Part shown: one piece after another, positions 18,340-28,000 of the stretch | How the letters are laid out: every line of letters starts with the position of its first letter | How positions within the stretch are numbered: the stretch's first letter is position 1 | Assembly: GCF_900445255.1 (NCBI RefSeq) | Contig: NZ_UAPU01000005.1 | Span: 507,001 to 571,000 of the forward strand | DNA: 64,000 nucleotides | Direction of reading: 5' to 3' | Source of the DNA: Anaerobiospirillum thomasii | GTDB taxonomy: Bacteria > Pseudomonadota > Gammaproteobacteria > Enterobacterales > Succinivibrionaceae | Notes under the pieces: model-generated | Seen by the model: the letters and a program-made list of their open reading frames with translations, nothing else | The model's database searches: none | Told to the model about the DNA's origin: nothing | Position numbers and translations under genes: made by a program

Positions 18340-20347
18340 CCTAAAGTCCCATGATTTGTGTTACAACTAAATTTGTTATTTTTTCACTCTAACTTTTGTT
18401 TTTTTTCTTTTGACCTTTAGATTTAAGTATGATTTTTTTACTATAAGCCCATCCGGATCTACTATTGCTGCCAGCAAAGATTTTGCAAACTTGGTTGGAG
18501 CATTAACCTGATGTAAGTAATCAAGATTTTTCTCAACCTGACCTGATTCAAGTATTGCGATCTCGCTTTCTCTAAACTCAACTTTAATATTGTTCAAAGT
18601 CTCAACGGCATATTTATAAGATTTATTATTAGAGCGCAGAAAGCCTCTAATGCGTTGCATAATGGTTCTTTTTATAACCAAAGCTATGAAGAGAATAAAG
18701 AATTTGCCGTCTAAGGAGCTCTGGTTGTGAATGCCCAACGGCAGGCCGTTAAGGTCATTTTTTAAAATATCAAAGTTAGCCTCATCAATTTCACGCCTTC
18801 TATAATATTCCAAAGCATCCTGTGCTGTATAGTTAGCTTCAGGCTCTGAAAATAAGGCAAAAGTACCAAGACGATTAACATATTTTTGAGCTATAGCTTC
18901 ATCAAGAACTAATTTTCTACCTCGGCCTTTTCCTTGATACACAAAGCAGTTTTTTACATCTGCCATTATACAGGCTCCTGATGGAAGCTCTTTGGTATCG
19001 GCAATAGCTCTCTTACACTCCTCAAGGGATGAAAAGAAATCTGCCATCTTATTGGCACGCCTTTGAACGCTTTGGTATAAATGCAGTTTGAGTTTTACAT
19101 CGTTCCAGATAAAGTCCTCAGTGTAGCAATATAAGGTCTCGCACTCACCACTGCGCGTCTTTAAAGTTATGGTATTGGTTATAGATTGCTCTTTAGTAGC
19201 AATAGAGCTCAGATATTCGTCAACAGCCTTTATAGTTCCAGGAACACCTACAATAAATTTTAATTTAAGCTCTTTAAGGTGTCTGAGATTATCAAGCGTT
19301 GTCATACCTCTGTCCATAACGAGAGTAATATTCTCTGGGAGGTTGCGATCTAGCGCTGTATCAATAATATTCTTGAGATTGGCTTTGTCGGTAAGACTTC
19401 CTGAATAATGATCAAAAAAGACAGGTATGCCAGTACGCTCATTGCTAAATAAGGCATAGTTTACAAGTGGCAGATTTTCTACAGTTCCATGTGTGTAGCC
19501 ATACTCTGCCTCTCTCATAAGTTTTGCTTTTGAAGTAAAGGCAGTTACATCATAAGCCAGACAGTCGCTTCCTGATGCATAAGGGATCCATAACTTGAAG
19601 AAATCACGCAGTTTTTTGGTATCAAGATTGCGCATTAGGTAAGATGCAGCCTGCGATGTTACTCCTTGTGCATCATTGAAAGCGTTAAAGGTAGTAGACA
19701 GCTCTTCAAGTGCTTCAAGCGATGTTCTGCCAGATGCGTATACTGTTGCTATAAAGCACATAGAGTCAACAAGTCTTGAATCTTTAAAGGCTTCTATGAG
19801 TTTATCGTATAACCCTGACTGAAGGAGTGCTATATAGGCAATGGCCGGAAACGCTGGATATATTACAGCACCTGGTGCGTATTCAAAAGATGTGTGCTTC
19901 CCTGGCAGACCAACTTTAGCGTAATTAGCCTCAGGTAGTGCAAGATTTCTTAGTTTGTAATAGTTTTCATTTGGGTGCATTTGTGTGTCAGTACGCTCGC
20001 CATTTACAGGTACCCCGATGATGCGACGCTTGCGATTGCTCTTTCTTGAGCCATCATCATCTTTCCAAGGCTCTATAAATTCACAAATGTATAAATCAGG
20101 GCCTCTTTGGCGAAAGTATACATTAGATACTGGAATATCAACCGTTTTGTCTAAATAAATCATTTTTACACCGCCCAGTTGTAACACAGTAAGCACACAA
20201 TTTATATAAGAATAATAGAACAATAGCCTTAAAAAATCAAGGTTAAATTGATAAAAATAAGCTTTAATTACAATGGGATATGAACAGATGCGAGGGTGTT
20301 AGAAGTAGAAGTGCTATAAGTTGTAACACAAATCATTGGATTTTAGG
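18340..20347 (-). mobile_element. IS4-superfamily insertion sequence, element 2 (IS1634-like)
   Basis: 2008 bp. Inverted repeats of 29 bp at 18340-18368 and 20319-20347 (beginning CCTAAA) differ at only two positions. A 6-bp direct repeat TTCCAT flanks both sides (18334-18339 and 20348-20353), the size known for IS1634-type elements. It lies in the EndoU toxin gene. Confidence 0.9.
18376..20163 (-). CDS. IS4/IS1634-family transposase (element 2)
   Basis: 595 residues from ATG 20163, preceded by GGCGGTG on the minus strand; the frame is open a further 20 codons without a ribosome site. The DDE residues are likely in CLAYDVTAFTS, TLVMDRGMTTL and the YYRRREIDEANFDILKNDL region, which resembles the YREK signature of IS4 enzymes. 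The C-terminus is basic (KVKRKKTKVRVKK). It is intact, and with perfect-looking ends and a target duplication the element may still move. It shares architecture with the transposase at 21600-23354 but is clearly a different sequence. Confidence 0.9.
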   Translation of the reverse strand: MIYLDKTVDIPVSNVYFRQRGPDLYICEFIEPWKDDDGSRKSNRKRRIIGVPVNGERTDTQMHPNENYYKLRNLALPEANYAKVGLPGKHTSFEYAPGAVIYPAFPAIAYIALLQSGLYDKLIEAFKDSRLVDSMCFIATVYASGRTSLEALEELSTTFNAFNDAQGVTSQAASYLMRNLDTKKLRDFFKLWIPYASGSDCLAYDVTAFTSKAKLMREAEYGYTHGTVENLPLVNYALFSNERTGIPVFFDHYSGSLTDKANLKNIIDTALDRNLPENITLVMDRGMTTLDNLRHLKELKLKFIVGVPGTIKAVDEYLSSIATKEQSITNTITLKTRSGECETLYCYTEDFIWNDVKLKLHLYQSVQRRANKMADFFSSLEECKRAIADTKELPSGACIMADVKNCFVYQGKGRGRKLVLDEAIAQKYVNRLGTFALFSEPEANYTAQDALEYYRRREIDEANFDILKNDLNGLPLGIHNQSSLDGKFFILFIALVIKRTIMQRIRGFLRSNNKSYKYAVETLNNIKVEFRESEIAILESGQVEKNLDYLHQVNAPTKFAKSLLAAIVDPDGLIVKKSYLNLKVKRKKTKVRVKK

Positions 20348-20730
20348 TTCCATACATATTGTAGCCATCTTTAATATGCCTGTTACTCTTTAAAGCAGCC
20401 ACATGCTCGCCTGCCTTTAGTATATCATTGGCGGTCCACGAACTAGGAAACCAAGTTTGTCCATTACTATTACGCTTTTTAGGCTCTTTATGACCTTCTA
20501 CATTTCCCACACGAACACCATTTGAGTATGTTTTTATTATATTAAACTTGATTCCATACTTTTTTAATAGTTTAATATTATCTTCTCCATGTCCACCGCT
20601 TTTCATTCTAAAAGGACTTTTCTTGGGTTGAAGACTTTTTACATTCATAAATGTACCTTCATTTGAATGGACTAACGCTAATTCACTTACCTTTCTTCTA
20701 CTGCCTTTAGTATTTAAATATAATCCACTT

Positions 20731-21399
20731 CTACTTGTTCCCATCCACTTCTCCTTTCTTGACTCTATATGTCCAACTTTTATAGTTTATAAGTTCAACT
20801 TGTCCTTTAAAATCATTGAATATGCAATCTGGCATATCGCCATGCACTAATATCTTCTTAGGATTTAATCTTTTAACCATTTCTCTAATTCCATCCTTAA
20901 ACCTACTTTTATCTTCTTTAGTTCCGATACAACCCCATGTACTAACTGCATATATCCCATTTGCTTCTAAGCCATCAAAGGCAAATTCAAATGTTCTGTC
21001 ATCACCCCATCTTACATTTGGGATAGCTTTTATACCATTATTTTGTAAATAAACACCAATGGCTCTATTCATATATGTATTGGCCATTTGTAGGCATAAT
21101 GGCATGTCTATATATAAAGAGCAATCTGGAGATATAACGCCACCATATTTTCTAAATCTATCAAGATATTTCTTTGTATTTGTAATAACCTGTCTAAATG
21201 TAATATCATGCATATAAAAATGTATATATACATTTTTCTGATCTTCCTTACTTACTTTCTTGATTTTATCAAATGGAATAATATCCTTTGGAATATCAAT
21301 ATCTTGTTTTTTTATAAAAGGAATTTCCCATTTTCCATTAAATTCTGCTCCCTCTACCAGGTAAGCAGCAAACCCATCATCTATTACCGTTTTACTCAT
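20731..21399 (-). CDS. DUF4417 domain protein
   Basis: 222 residues. DUF4417 pattern: KNVYIHFYMHDITFRQVITN, YGGVISPDCSLYIDMPLCLQ, NTYMNRAIGVYLQNNGIKAI, VRWGDDRTFEFAFDGLEANG and KKILVHGDM. DUF4417 proteins are found on phages and other mobile DNA; the function is not established. Its last 14 bases overlap the start of the EndoU toxin reading frame, which implies coupled translation and a functional link with the toxin-immunity pair. No signal peptide. The gene is bracketed by IS elements 2 and 3. Confidence 0.8.
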   Translation of the reverse strand: MSKTVIDDGFAAYLVEGAEFNGKWEIPFIKKQDIDIPKDIIPFDKIKKVSKEDQKNVYIHFYMHDITFRQVITNTKKYLDRFRKYGGVISPDCSLYIDMPLCLQMANTYMNRAIGVYLQNNGIKAIPNVRWGDDRTFEFAFDGLEANGIYAVSTWGCIGTKEDKSRFKDGIREMVKRLNPKKILVHGDMPDCIFNDFKGQVELINYKSWTYRVKKGEVDGNK

Positions 21400-21563
21400 A
21401 ATCTATTTTCCAATTTTCTTCAATAAAATTTAAAAGTATGCTTTTAACAAGAAATTTTATTAATTTACAGCTGACAACTTTTTTTATACTTTTCACCTCT
21501 ACGATTATTTTTGCAAAAGCTTAAAAAAATGATCTTACCATCAAAAGAAATTTTTTTTTATAT

Positions 21564-23542
21564 CCTAAATCTCAGTATAGTTGTTTCATAACTAATCCGC
21601 TACTTTTTTAACTTTTTTGCACAGGATCTTGCTTTAGGCTTATGTACAAAAGAGTCTTTGATGCCAAGCTCTCTTGCCTTGTCTGCATCAATAAATCTAC
21701 ACAGTACTGACTGTGCAATCTTGGATTTAACCGACATATCAGCAAACCTGCCATCTCCTCTTAATTCAACAGGCTCATTTTCAAGTATTGTCACAAGGCG
21801 GTTAAAGCTTGATCTGCTCATGTTCAGAATGTCATTAGTCTTTTGTAAAATATGTCTTCTGATAATGGCGCTGATAAAGAGAATAAAGAATTTGCCGTGC
21901 ATGGCATCATTGCTCCATACGCGCAGAGGCAGGAGATGCAGATCTGTTTTAAGACAGTTGAATATTTCCTCATCTATCTCTCGGTTTCTAAATAGCCTTA
22001 GTGCATCATGGGAGTTATAGTTGCACTGGGCACTTGAAAACAGAGCAAAGCTTCCATATTTTCTCTTTTTTTCACGGTATTTTTCATTATCAACCCTGAA
22101 TGTAATGTTCTTGCCTTTGCCTTCTTTGATGATGCAGTCACGAGCGTCTTTTAAATACCCATCCTCAGGTAACTGATTGGTTTGACGAGCTATTTGAAGG
22201 CAGTGGGCTATATGATGATTCAGCTCCATAGATTTATCGTGGTTGATCTCTTCGTTGACATACAGGTGCAGGTTTAATTTTATGCCATAGTATTCAAATG
22301 GTACTGTTTTAGAGCGGCAACCATGCTCAGATATCGTCCCATCAAGCTTTTCTAGCAGAACCAGATCTTCAAAGTCAGTATTGTTTTCAAGCGTAAAGGC
22401 ATCAAGAAGCTCCATGGCACCCTTAAATGTGCCAGGGACACCCATTATAAAATTTATGTCCTTGTGTGTAAGCTCCTCAATGTTTGCCTTAGATGCAAAA
22501 CCTCTGTCAAATATCAATGACAGATTGCCAGGCAGGTGTCTCTCTATAGCACTGTCAATAACGTGCTGCAGGTTTTTCTTATCAGTTATAGATCCATAGT
22601 AAGATGAGTAATACAGAGGCATTCCTGTTTTACAGTTACACATCAGAGCATAGTTAACCTGTGGCAGCTCAGGACCTCCGTGTGCATAACCTCTTTGAGC
22701 ATATGTTATGTTTTTTGCCTGCGTAGGTAAGGCTGTAACATCATAGGCAATGGCATCATCACCGGCGGCTGCTGGCAGCCACTTATCAAAAAAGGCTTTG
22801 ATATTCTCACTCTTTAGGCCATTTGCTATAAGCTCTCTGGCATTTTTAGCATTAAGACCACGGGCGCTTTTATAGACATTGTGCTTCATGGCATGAAAGT
22901 CAAGACACTCAAGAGAGGTGTGCCCTGAGGCATAGTGTGTTGCCATAAAGATAATCTGCTCAGCTAACTGTTGTCCAAAGCACTGTGTAAGGATAGATGT
23001 AGCCTGACAGTCAATTAAAGCACAGGCGGCAAGCAGAGCAAAGCCTGGGAAAATGGCGGCTCCCTCTGCATATACAGTGTCGCATTTACGACCTGGTTTA
23101 GATATTTGTGCAAAATTTACAGCAGGCTTTTCAAGACCATGAAGCTCATAGTATGCCTCGTTTGGGTACATGACATTGCATTCAGGCTCAGCTCTGACCA
23201 GACGGCCAATTATTTTACTTCTTCTATTGGTGTTACGGCTGCCATCACTGGTTTTCCAGCTGTCTATCAGTTCACTGACATAAATAAAATGGTTTCTTTT
23301 TACTCTGGTAACGCCATTGGATGGCACAGAAACAGTCTGATCTAGAAATAACATGCTGAACTCCTTGTACCGATTATGTAATAAATATACATATAATTAT
23401 TATATAACATAATAAGATAAAAATCCAGATAAATAATAAAAAAACTAATGAAAAAAAGTAATTAAAGGATAGAAATAAGGGGATTACGTAGTGTTTTAGA
23501 TCAGATATAATTAGTTATGAAACAACTGTACTGAGATTTAGG
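21564..23542 (-). mobile_element. IS4-superfamily insertion sequence, element 3 (IS1634-like)
   Basis: 1979 bp. The 33-bp inverted repeats at 21564-21596 and 23510-23542 (beginning CCTAAATCTCAGTA) differ at one position. A 6-bp direct repeat TTATAT lies directly outside both ends (21558-21563 and 23543-23548). Complete element with an intact transposase gene. Confidence 0.9.
21600..23354 (-). CDS. IS4/IS1634-family transposase (element 3)
   Basis: 584 residues. Likely catalytic residues lie in AIAYDVTALPT, SLIFDRGFASK and LFRNREIDEEIFNCLKTDL, placed as in the element 2 transposase. The HYASGHTSLECLD and LPQVNYALMCN segments also align with that protein, so the two are distant relatives in one family. 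The C-terminal tail is basic (KPKARSCAKKLKK). ATG 23354 is preceded by AGGAG on the minus strand. Nothing suggests inactivation. Confidence 0.9.
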   Translation of the reverse strand: MLFLDQTVSVPSNGVTRVKRNHFIYVSELIDSWKTSDGSRNTNRRSKIIGRLVRAEPECNVMYPNEAYYELHGLEKPAVNFAQISKPGRKCDTVYAEGAAIFPGFALLAACALIDCQATSILTQCFGQQLAEQIIFMATHYASGHTSLECLDFHAMKHNVYKSARGLNAKNARELIANGLKSENIKAFFDKWLPAAAGDDAIAYDVTALPTQAKNITYAQRGYAHGGPELPQVNYALMCNCKTGMPLYYSSYYGSITDKKNLQHVIDSAIERHLPGNLSLIFDRGFASKANIEELTHKDINFIMGVPGTFKGAMELLDAFTLENNTDFEDLVLLEKLDGTISEHGCRSKTVPFEYYGIKLNLHLYVNEEINHDKSMELNHHIAHCLQIARQTNQLPEDGYLKDARDCIIKEGKGKNITFRVDNEKYREKKRKYGSFALFSSAQCNYNSHDALRLFRNREIDEEIFNCLKTDLHLLPLRVWSNDAMHGKFFILFISAIIRRHILQKTNDILNMSRSSFNRLVTILENEPVELRGDGRFADMSVKSKIAQSVLCRFIDADKARELGIKDSFVHKPKARSCAKKLKK

Positions 23543-23548
23543 TTATAT

Positions 23549-24085
23549 ATATGCAATAAATATATACTGTTTTTTTTGATAAATATATTTATCGCTTCTT
23601 TCATTTTGCTTTCATCTATTTAATACCAAACTCTCTTTAAATCTCTACGACAGTCAAATTAGTCATATTTTCATTCCATTTTCTAATATGATCATAGTCA
23701 CATTTTTACTTTTGATTTTTACTAAAAATCAAACTGTCATAAAGTAAATAACAAATAATATATTGTCTTCCAATAATTATTTGGAAGTGCAATATTAATC
23801 TATAATTAATTTAGCTTATAGCTTTGTAAAATTTCTGCCCATCTTTTATTGAGCTATTCTGCTCCTGTTTATAGTCACCACTTTCTGCTCATTTTTTTTA
23901 CAAAACCTTATCTATGTCTAATTTATGAAAAAATTTTTAAAAAAAAGCATTCCTTATGCCCAAAAAGGTTTATGGTGCTTTGCTATGATTTAGGATAAGA
24001 CAGTTTTAGAAATGACGCAGAACACTACCCTTTAGATTAACCCTCTAAAAATAGTGTCCCACCTTAAAACGCACAAGGAGTCTTC
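23549..24085 (+). other. Gene-free AT-rich stretch
   Basis: About 540 bases between IS element 3 and the second immunity array. Very AT-rich, with no coding frame or clear hairpin terminator seen. Confidence 0.4.
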
Positions 24086-24202
24086 ATGGCAATAATGGTA
24101 GCTAAAGATTGGACAATACTATCTAAAACCAGTTTTACAGCCTGCACTATGACTGCATCAGCCGTTACAACTGACAAGAGCTCTGATGAGTGTATTGAAT
24201 AA
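24086..24202 (+). CDS. Small 38-residue protein or gene remnant
   Basis: ATG 24086 with AAGGAG seven bases upstream; the product begins MAIMVAKDWTILSKTSFTAC and ends at a TAA at 24200. The strong ribosome site supports translation. The short length and abrupt end could mean it is the N-terminus of a longer lost gene. Function unknown. It ends 15 bases before the Imm33-fusion gene, so it may be the leader gene of that operon. Confidence 0.4.
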   Translation: MAIMVAKDWTILSKTSFTACTMTASAVTTDKSSDECIE

Positions 24203-24217
24203 TATGAGGTGAGAGAC

Positions 24218-25072
24218 ATGTATATCAGTCAATACTGGGGCAACTTGATTGGATGCTCTGCAGGAAGCCTAAACATTGTGGCTTTTTTAGCAGATCTAAA
24301 AAAAGAAGAAATCTCCTTAAGCGAAATTTTTGCAAAGACTGGTCTTGTCAGGCAGAACTTTGACTTTAGCCATACTGTTGAATATCTTGAGTTTACTCAC
24401 TCAAATGGCGATAAGATTGACTTTCACTTTGCTATTGATGTTATAGCCGACCTTGCTGCCATTATGCTTGAGTGCTCTGTTAACGGCAGTGTTAATCTTT
24501 ACGATCTTGATAGCTACAATGCCCCATCTCGCCATATCCGCATCACGGCCACAGCAGATGAACATAAGGCCATGAACAAGGCACTATCTGATTTTGCAAA
24601 AAATCCACAAAAATATGACCTTTGTCAGATGCTCACTAATGATGAGATCAGGCTGATGGCTATTGATGTTGAAGATATCAGAGCAGATCTGTATGAAAAA
24701 TCTGGCCTTATCAGTAACTATCGTATAAAGGCTGAGGATATAAAAGATCTGCTCAAAGACTATGAAGTAGCCGATGGCTGCCTGGCCTCACACCGCATTA
24801 CAGTTGAGGGCTTTAAGGTTGGCTACTGCTACAGAGAAAAGGCAGATGATGCCTGGGACAGCGGCTGGCGCTTTTGCGCAGGTGATGAGAGCGATGCGTA
24901 CATTAACGACCCCAGCTATTTAGGAATCTACAAACTAAATACTATCTGCAATTACGACACCGATATCATTAATCTTTTGCAGACACCTGCCCCCTGTGCT
25001 TTTTTGCGTGATGCAAACGGCATTTTTGTGCAGATTAAAGATGAAGATGGGATAGATAATGAGGAGCCTTAG
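24218..25072 (+). CDS. Fusion immunity protein: unnamed domain plus Imm33/DUF2185
   Basis: 284 residues from ATG 24218 (GAGGTGAG upstream). Residues ~1-165 form the same domain as the separate gene at 30635-31135 (shared patterns EEISLSEIFAKTGLVRQN, LECSVNGSVNLYDLD, DEHKAMNKALSDF). Residues ~190-275 are a DUF2185/Imm33 domain: CLASHRITVEGFKVGYCYRE, DSGWRFCAGDESDAYINDPS, YLGIYKLNTICNYDTDIINL. Imm33 is a predicted immunity family of polymorphic toxin systems. The stop TAG abuts the next ATG, so the genes are cotranscribed. The fusion suggests one protein countering two toxin types. Confidence 0.8.
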   Translation: MYISQYWGNLIGCSAGSLNIVAFLADLKKEEISLSEIFAKTGLVRQNFDFSHTVEYLEFTHSNGDKIDFHFAIDVIADLAAIMLECSVNGSVNLYDLDSYNAPSRHIRITATADEHKAMNKALSDFAKNPQKYDLCQMLTNDEIRLMAIDVEDIRADLYEKSGLISNYRIKAEDIKDLLKDYEVADGCLASHRITVEGFKVGYCYREKADDAWDSGWRFCAGDESDAYINDPSYLGIYKLNTICNYDTDIINLLQTPAPCAFLRDANGIFVQIKDEDGIDNEEP

Positions 25073-28000
25073 ATGGATATTTTAAAGCAGTGTCAGATAT
25101 GGCATGAAAATGGTGAATATCAGAACATTATTGATAAGCTTGAGGATATAGCAGCTCAAGATCGCAGCCCTGAGATGGACAGCGAGCTATCCCGTGCCTA
25201 TAACAATATGGCAGATCCTAATAAACCTACCTTCAGAAAAATGCTTAAAAAGGCACTGTCTCTTTTAAAACCTCATGAGCAATATTTTAAAGATGATCAT
25301 AACTTCAACTTTCGTATGGGCTACTCCTACTACTATCTTGATCAGGAGAGCCGGGCTCTTAAATATTTTAAAAAGGCTCTTGAGGCTAGGCCTGATGATA
25401 AGGATACCCTTGATTTTATAGATATGTGCCATCAGGGTATAACCCTGCCGCAATTTAATATGTGCTTTTATGAGCGCACGCAGCTGTGCTGGGACACCTT
25501 TTTAAAGATTGAGGCACAATTGCGTAAGATGATGGATGAGGACAAAGATGGCACAGGCGGTGCAAAAATCGTATCTCAGATGCAGGAGATCTTAAATCTT
25601 GTCTTTGATGACATCTCTTTTGAGATGGGTGTTAGTGGTCAAAAGTATGATCTTATCCTCACTCCAGAGGGTGACAAGGTCAAACTCTTTGAGCTGGTCT
25701 ATTTTCAAAAGTTTGCTCCTGAGAAGGTGCTTGATAACTGGAATATCATTGTAGGCCGTCAGGCAGTTGAAAACATAGCTCTGCGCACTGAGGATGGCAC
25801 AGAGATCTCTGGAGATGATGTGCAGATCTGGCTTGAAGATTGCGGTAAGAACAGATTTGCCATGGCCGTCTACTGTCAAAAGCTGCTTTCATTGCTTGAA
25901 AAGGAAGAAGGCCGGGCCTGGTGGATGCTCACTACACTAACAGATCAGGTGCTAGGTGAGATCTCGCATATGAGATACATAGACAGCTTTGATGTGCTTA
26001 AGGAGCCAAAGGCTGAGCCGTCCACGCCTATGTCCAGACTGCCAGATATTCTCAAGGGACGTGGACTTGATCTTTTAAATGATCCTAAAGCCTATCTTGA
26101 TAGTTACCTTGGCTATAAAATGCAGCCAGATGAAGATCCAGATGCTCCATGGCGCCTTGATATCATAGCAGGCTCCACCTGCTGCGCACCTCTTATCAAA
26201 GGCTATTTAAATGATGACAATGATTTTATAGAAGAACTTCATGCTAATGGTGCTGTTGCAGGCTTTTTCTGCTATCCATTAGATACGTTAAGTGGGCAGG
26301 AAGGATCGGATAAGATCTTTGACTTTAGAGACAGACTAGAGCAGGCGCTCACTGCTACCGCTTACCCTGAAGTTATAACCCTTACAGGAGGTGCCACCGG
26401 ACTTTACTGTGGTTATGTTGATTTTATAGCCTGGGATATTCAAAAGGTGCTGAACATAGCCAAAGAGTTCTTTGAGGGCACAGACATTCCATGGGCCATC
26501 TTCAACACCTTCTACCGTAAGGCAGATTTTGTAAATTTAAAATCTCAGAATAAAGAAGAAAATGAAAAAAACGATGATGAGCTAAACGACACACTTACAG
26601 GTATAGACTATATTCCTTATACAAAGGATAATGCTGAGAAGTTTTTCTTGCAGCTTGAGATGTGGAATGATAAGAGCGAGTACACACGCTGTATACAGGC
26701 GCTCAATGCCATACCAGAGGAGCACAAAGACTACCGCACAGCCTACGCTCTGGCCCGGGCACTTGAGAACTATGCCATCTTAGGAGATCATGATGAGGGA
26801 ACAATAAAGGTAAGGGCTGATAAAGCACTGCTAAAGGCCATTGAGGTGCTTGAGTCAGTATCAGATGAAGGTCAGAACAAGGCTCAATGGCATATGCGTA
26901 TGGCCTATGCCTATCAGTATCTTGATGGCCTTGAGGAAAAGGCTTTAGTCTATGCAAGGCGCTGGGCTGAGCTTGATAATGAGGACAAAGATGCCCTTAT
27001 TGTAATTAAAGAGTGTGAGACAATGATTAAAAAACGTAACAGAAGAATTGAGAACAGAGCAAAGTTTGTACCAGGTAAGATCCCTTTTGAAGGTGTTGAT
27101 CTTGAAAACTTCTGGGATGATAACAGCTATGCGCTTAAAGATTATGTAAGCGATCCACCATCTGATGAGCTTATTGCCGATATTGAAAAGGAGCTGGGCT
27201 ACAAACTGCCTGCCTCCTACATCTATCTTATGAAAAAGCACAATGGAGGTATGCCGGTTAATACCTGCCATCCATGTGACGAGCCTACAAGCTGGGCAGA
27301 AGATCATGTGGCTATCAGTGGCATTTTAAGCCTTGGGCGGGATAAAACCAATTCACTGTGCGGAGAGCTTGGTAGCAGGTTTATGATAGATGAGTGGGAG
27401 TATCCTGATATAGGTGTGGCTATCTGCGACTGTCCAAGTGCTGGACACGATATGATCTTTTTAGACTACCGCGCCTGCGGCCCTCAGGGCGAGCCTGCCG
27501 TTGTGCATGTTGATCAGGAATTTGACTTTAAAATCACCCATCTTGCTGACAGCTTTGAGGAATTTATCTGCAATCTGGTGCATGAATCACACTATGCCCA
27601 TGATGAAGATGATGTTGATGATACAGAAGATTCTGAAGGTGATACTGACAAGGATAAAAGTGATCCTAAGGGCTCCTTTGTAGGATCTGTGCTCCTTAGT
27701 GACGATAGCTGGGACAAAGAGCAGCTGATTTGTGATCTTAAAGAGCAATGGAACATAGTAGATGATAATACAGATGAGAGTGATGATGAGGACAGTGATG
27801 ATGCTCTTATCATGCACATTGGCGACATGATGCTCGTTGTGACCCTCTTTCACAGCCCCATCCCTGGCAATGAAGCTACGATAAATGCTCAAAATAACTA
27901 TATGTGGCCTGAGGCTGTAGAGGCAGCTACAGCCCACAAGGCCCATATTATGGTGGCTGTCCTTGGCGATGATATAAAACTTATAGAGCGCGGCAAGCTG

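Larger units (their letters stand above)
18233..20744 (-). pseudogene. EndoU-type ribonuclease toxin split by an IS
   Basis: The 5' part (20744 to 20348) encodes KSGGHGEDNIKLLKKYGIKF, SNGVRVGNVEGHKEP, the GQTWFPSSWTANDILKAGEH block and HIKDGYNMYGT. After the inserted element, 18333 to 18233 encodes WKGVKVVVRKTNGKVATIFP and ends in TAA. Deleting the IS and one TTCCAT copy joins ...MYGT to WKGV... in frame, giving about 165 residues. The order matches the bacterial EndoU domain (PF14436), known as an RNase toxin of CdiA-like and other polymorphic toxins. The insertion removes the final strands, including the late Thr expected in the active site. The start overlaps the DUF4417 gene by 14 bases. 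Confidence 0.8.
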
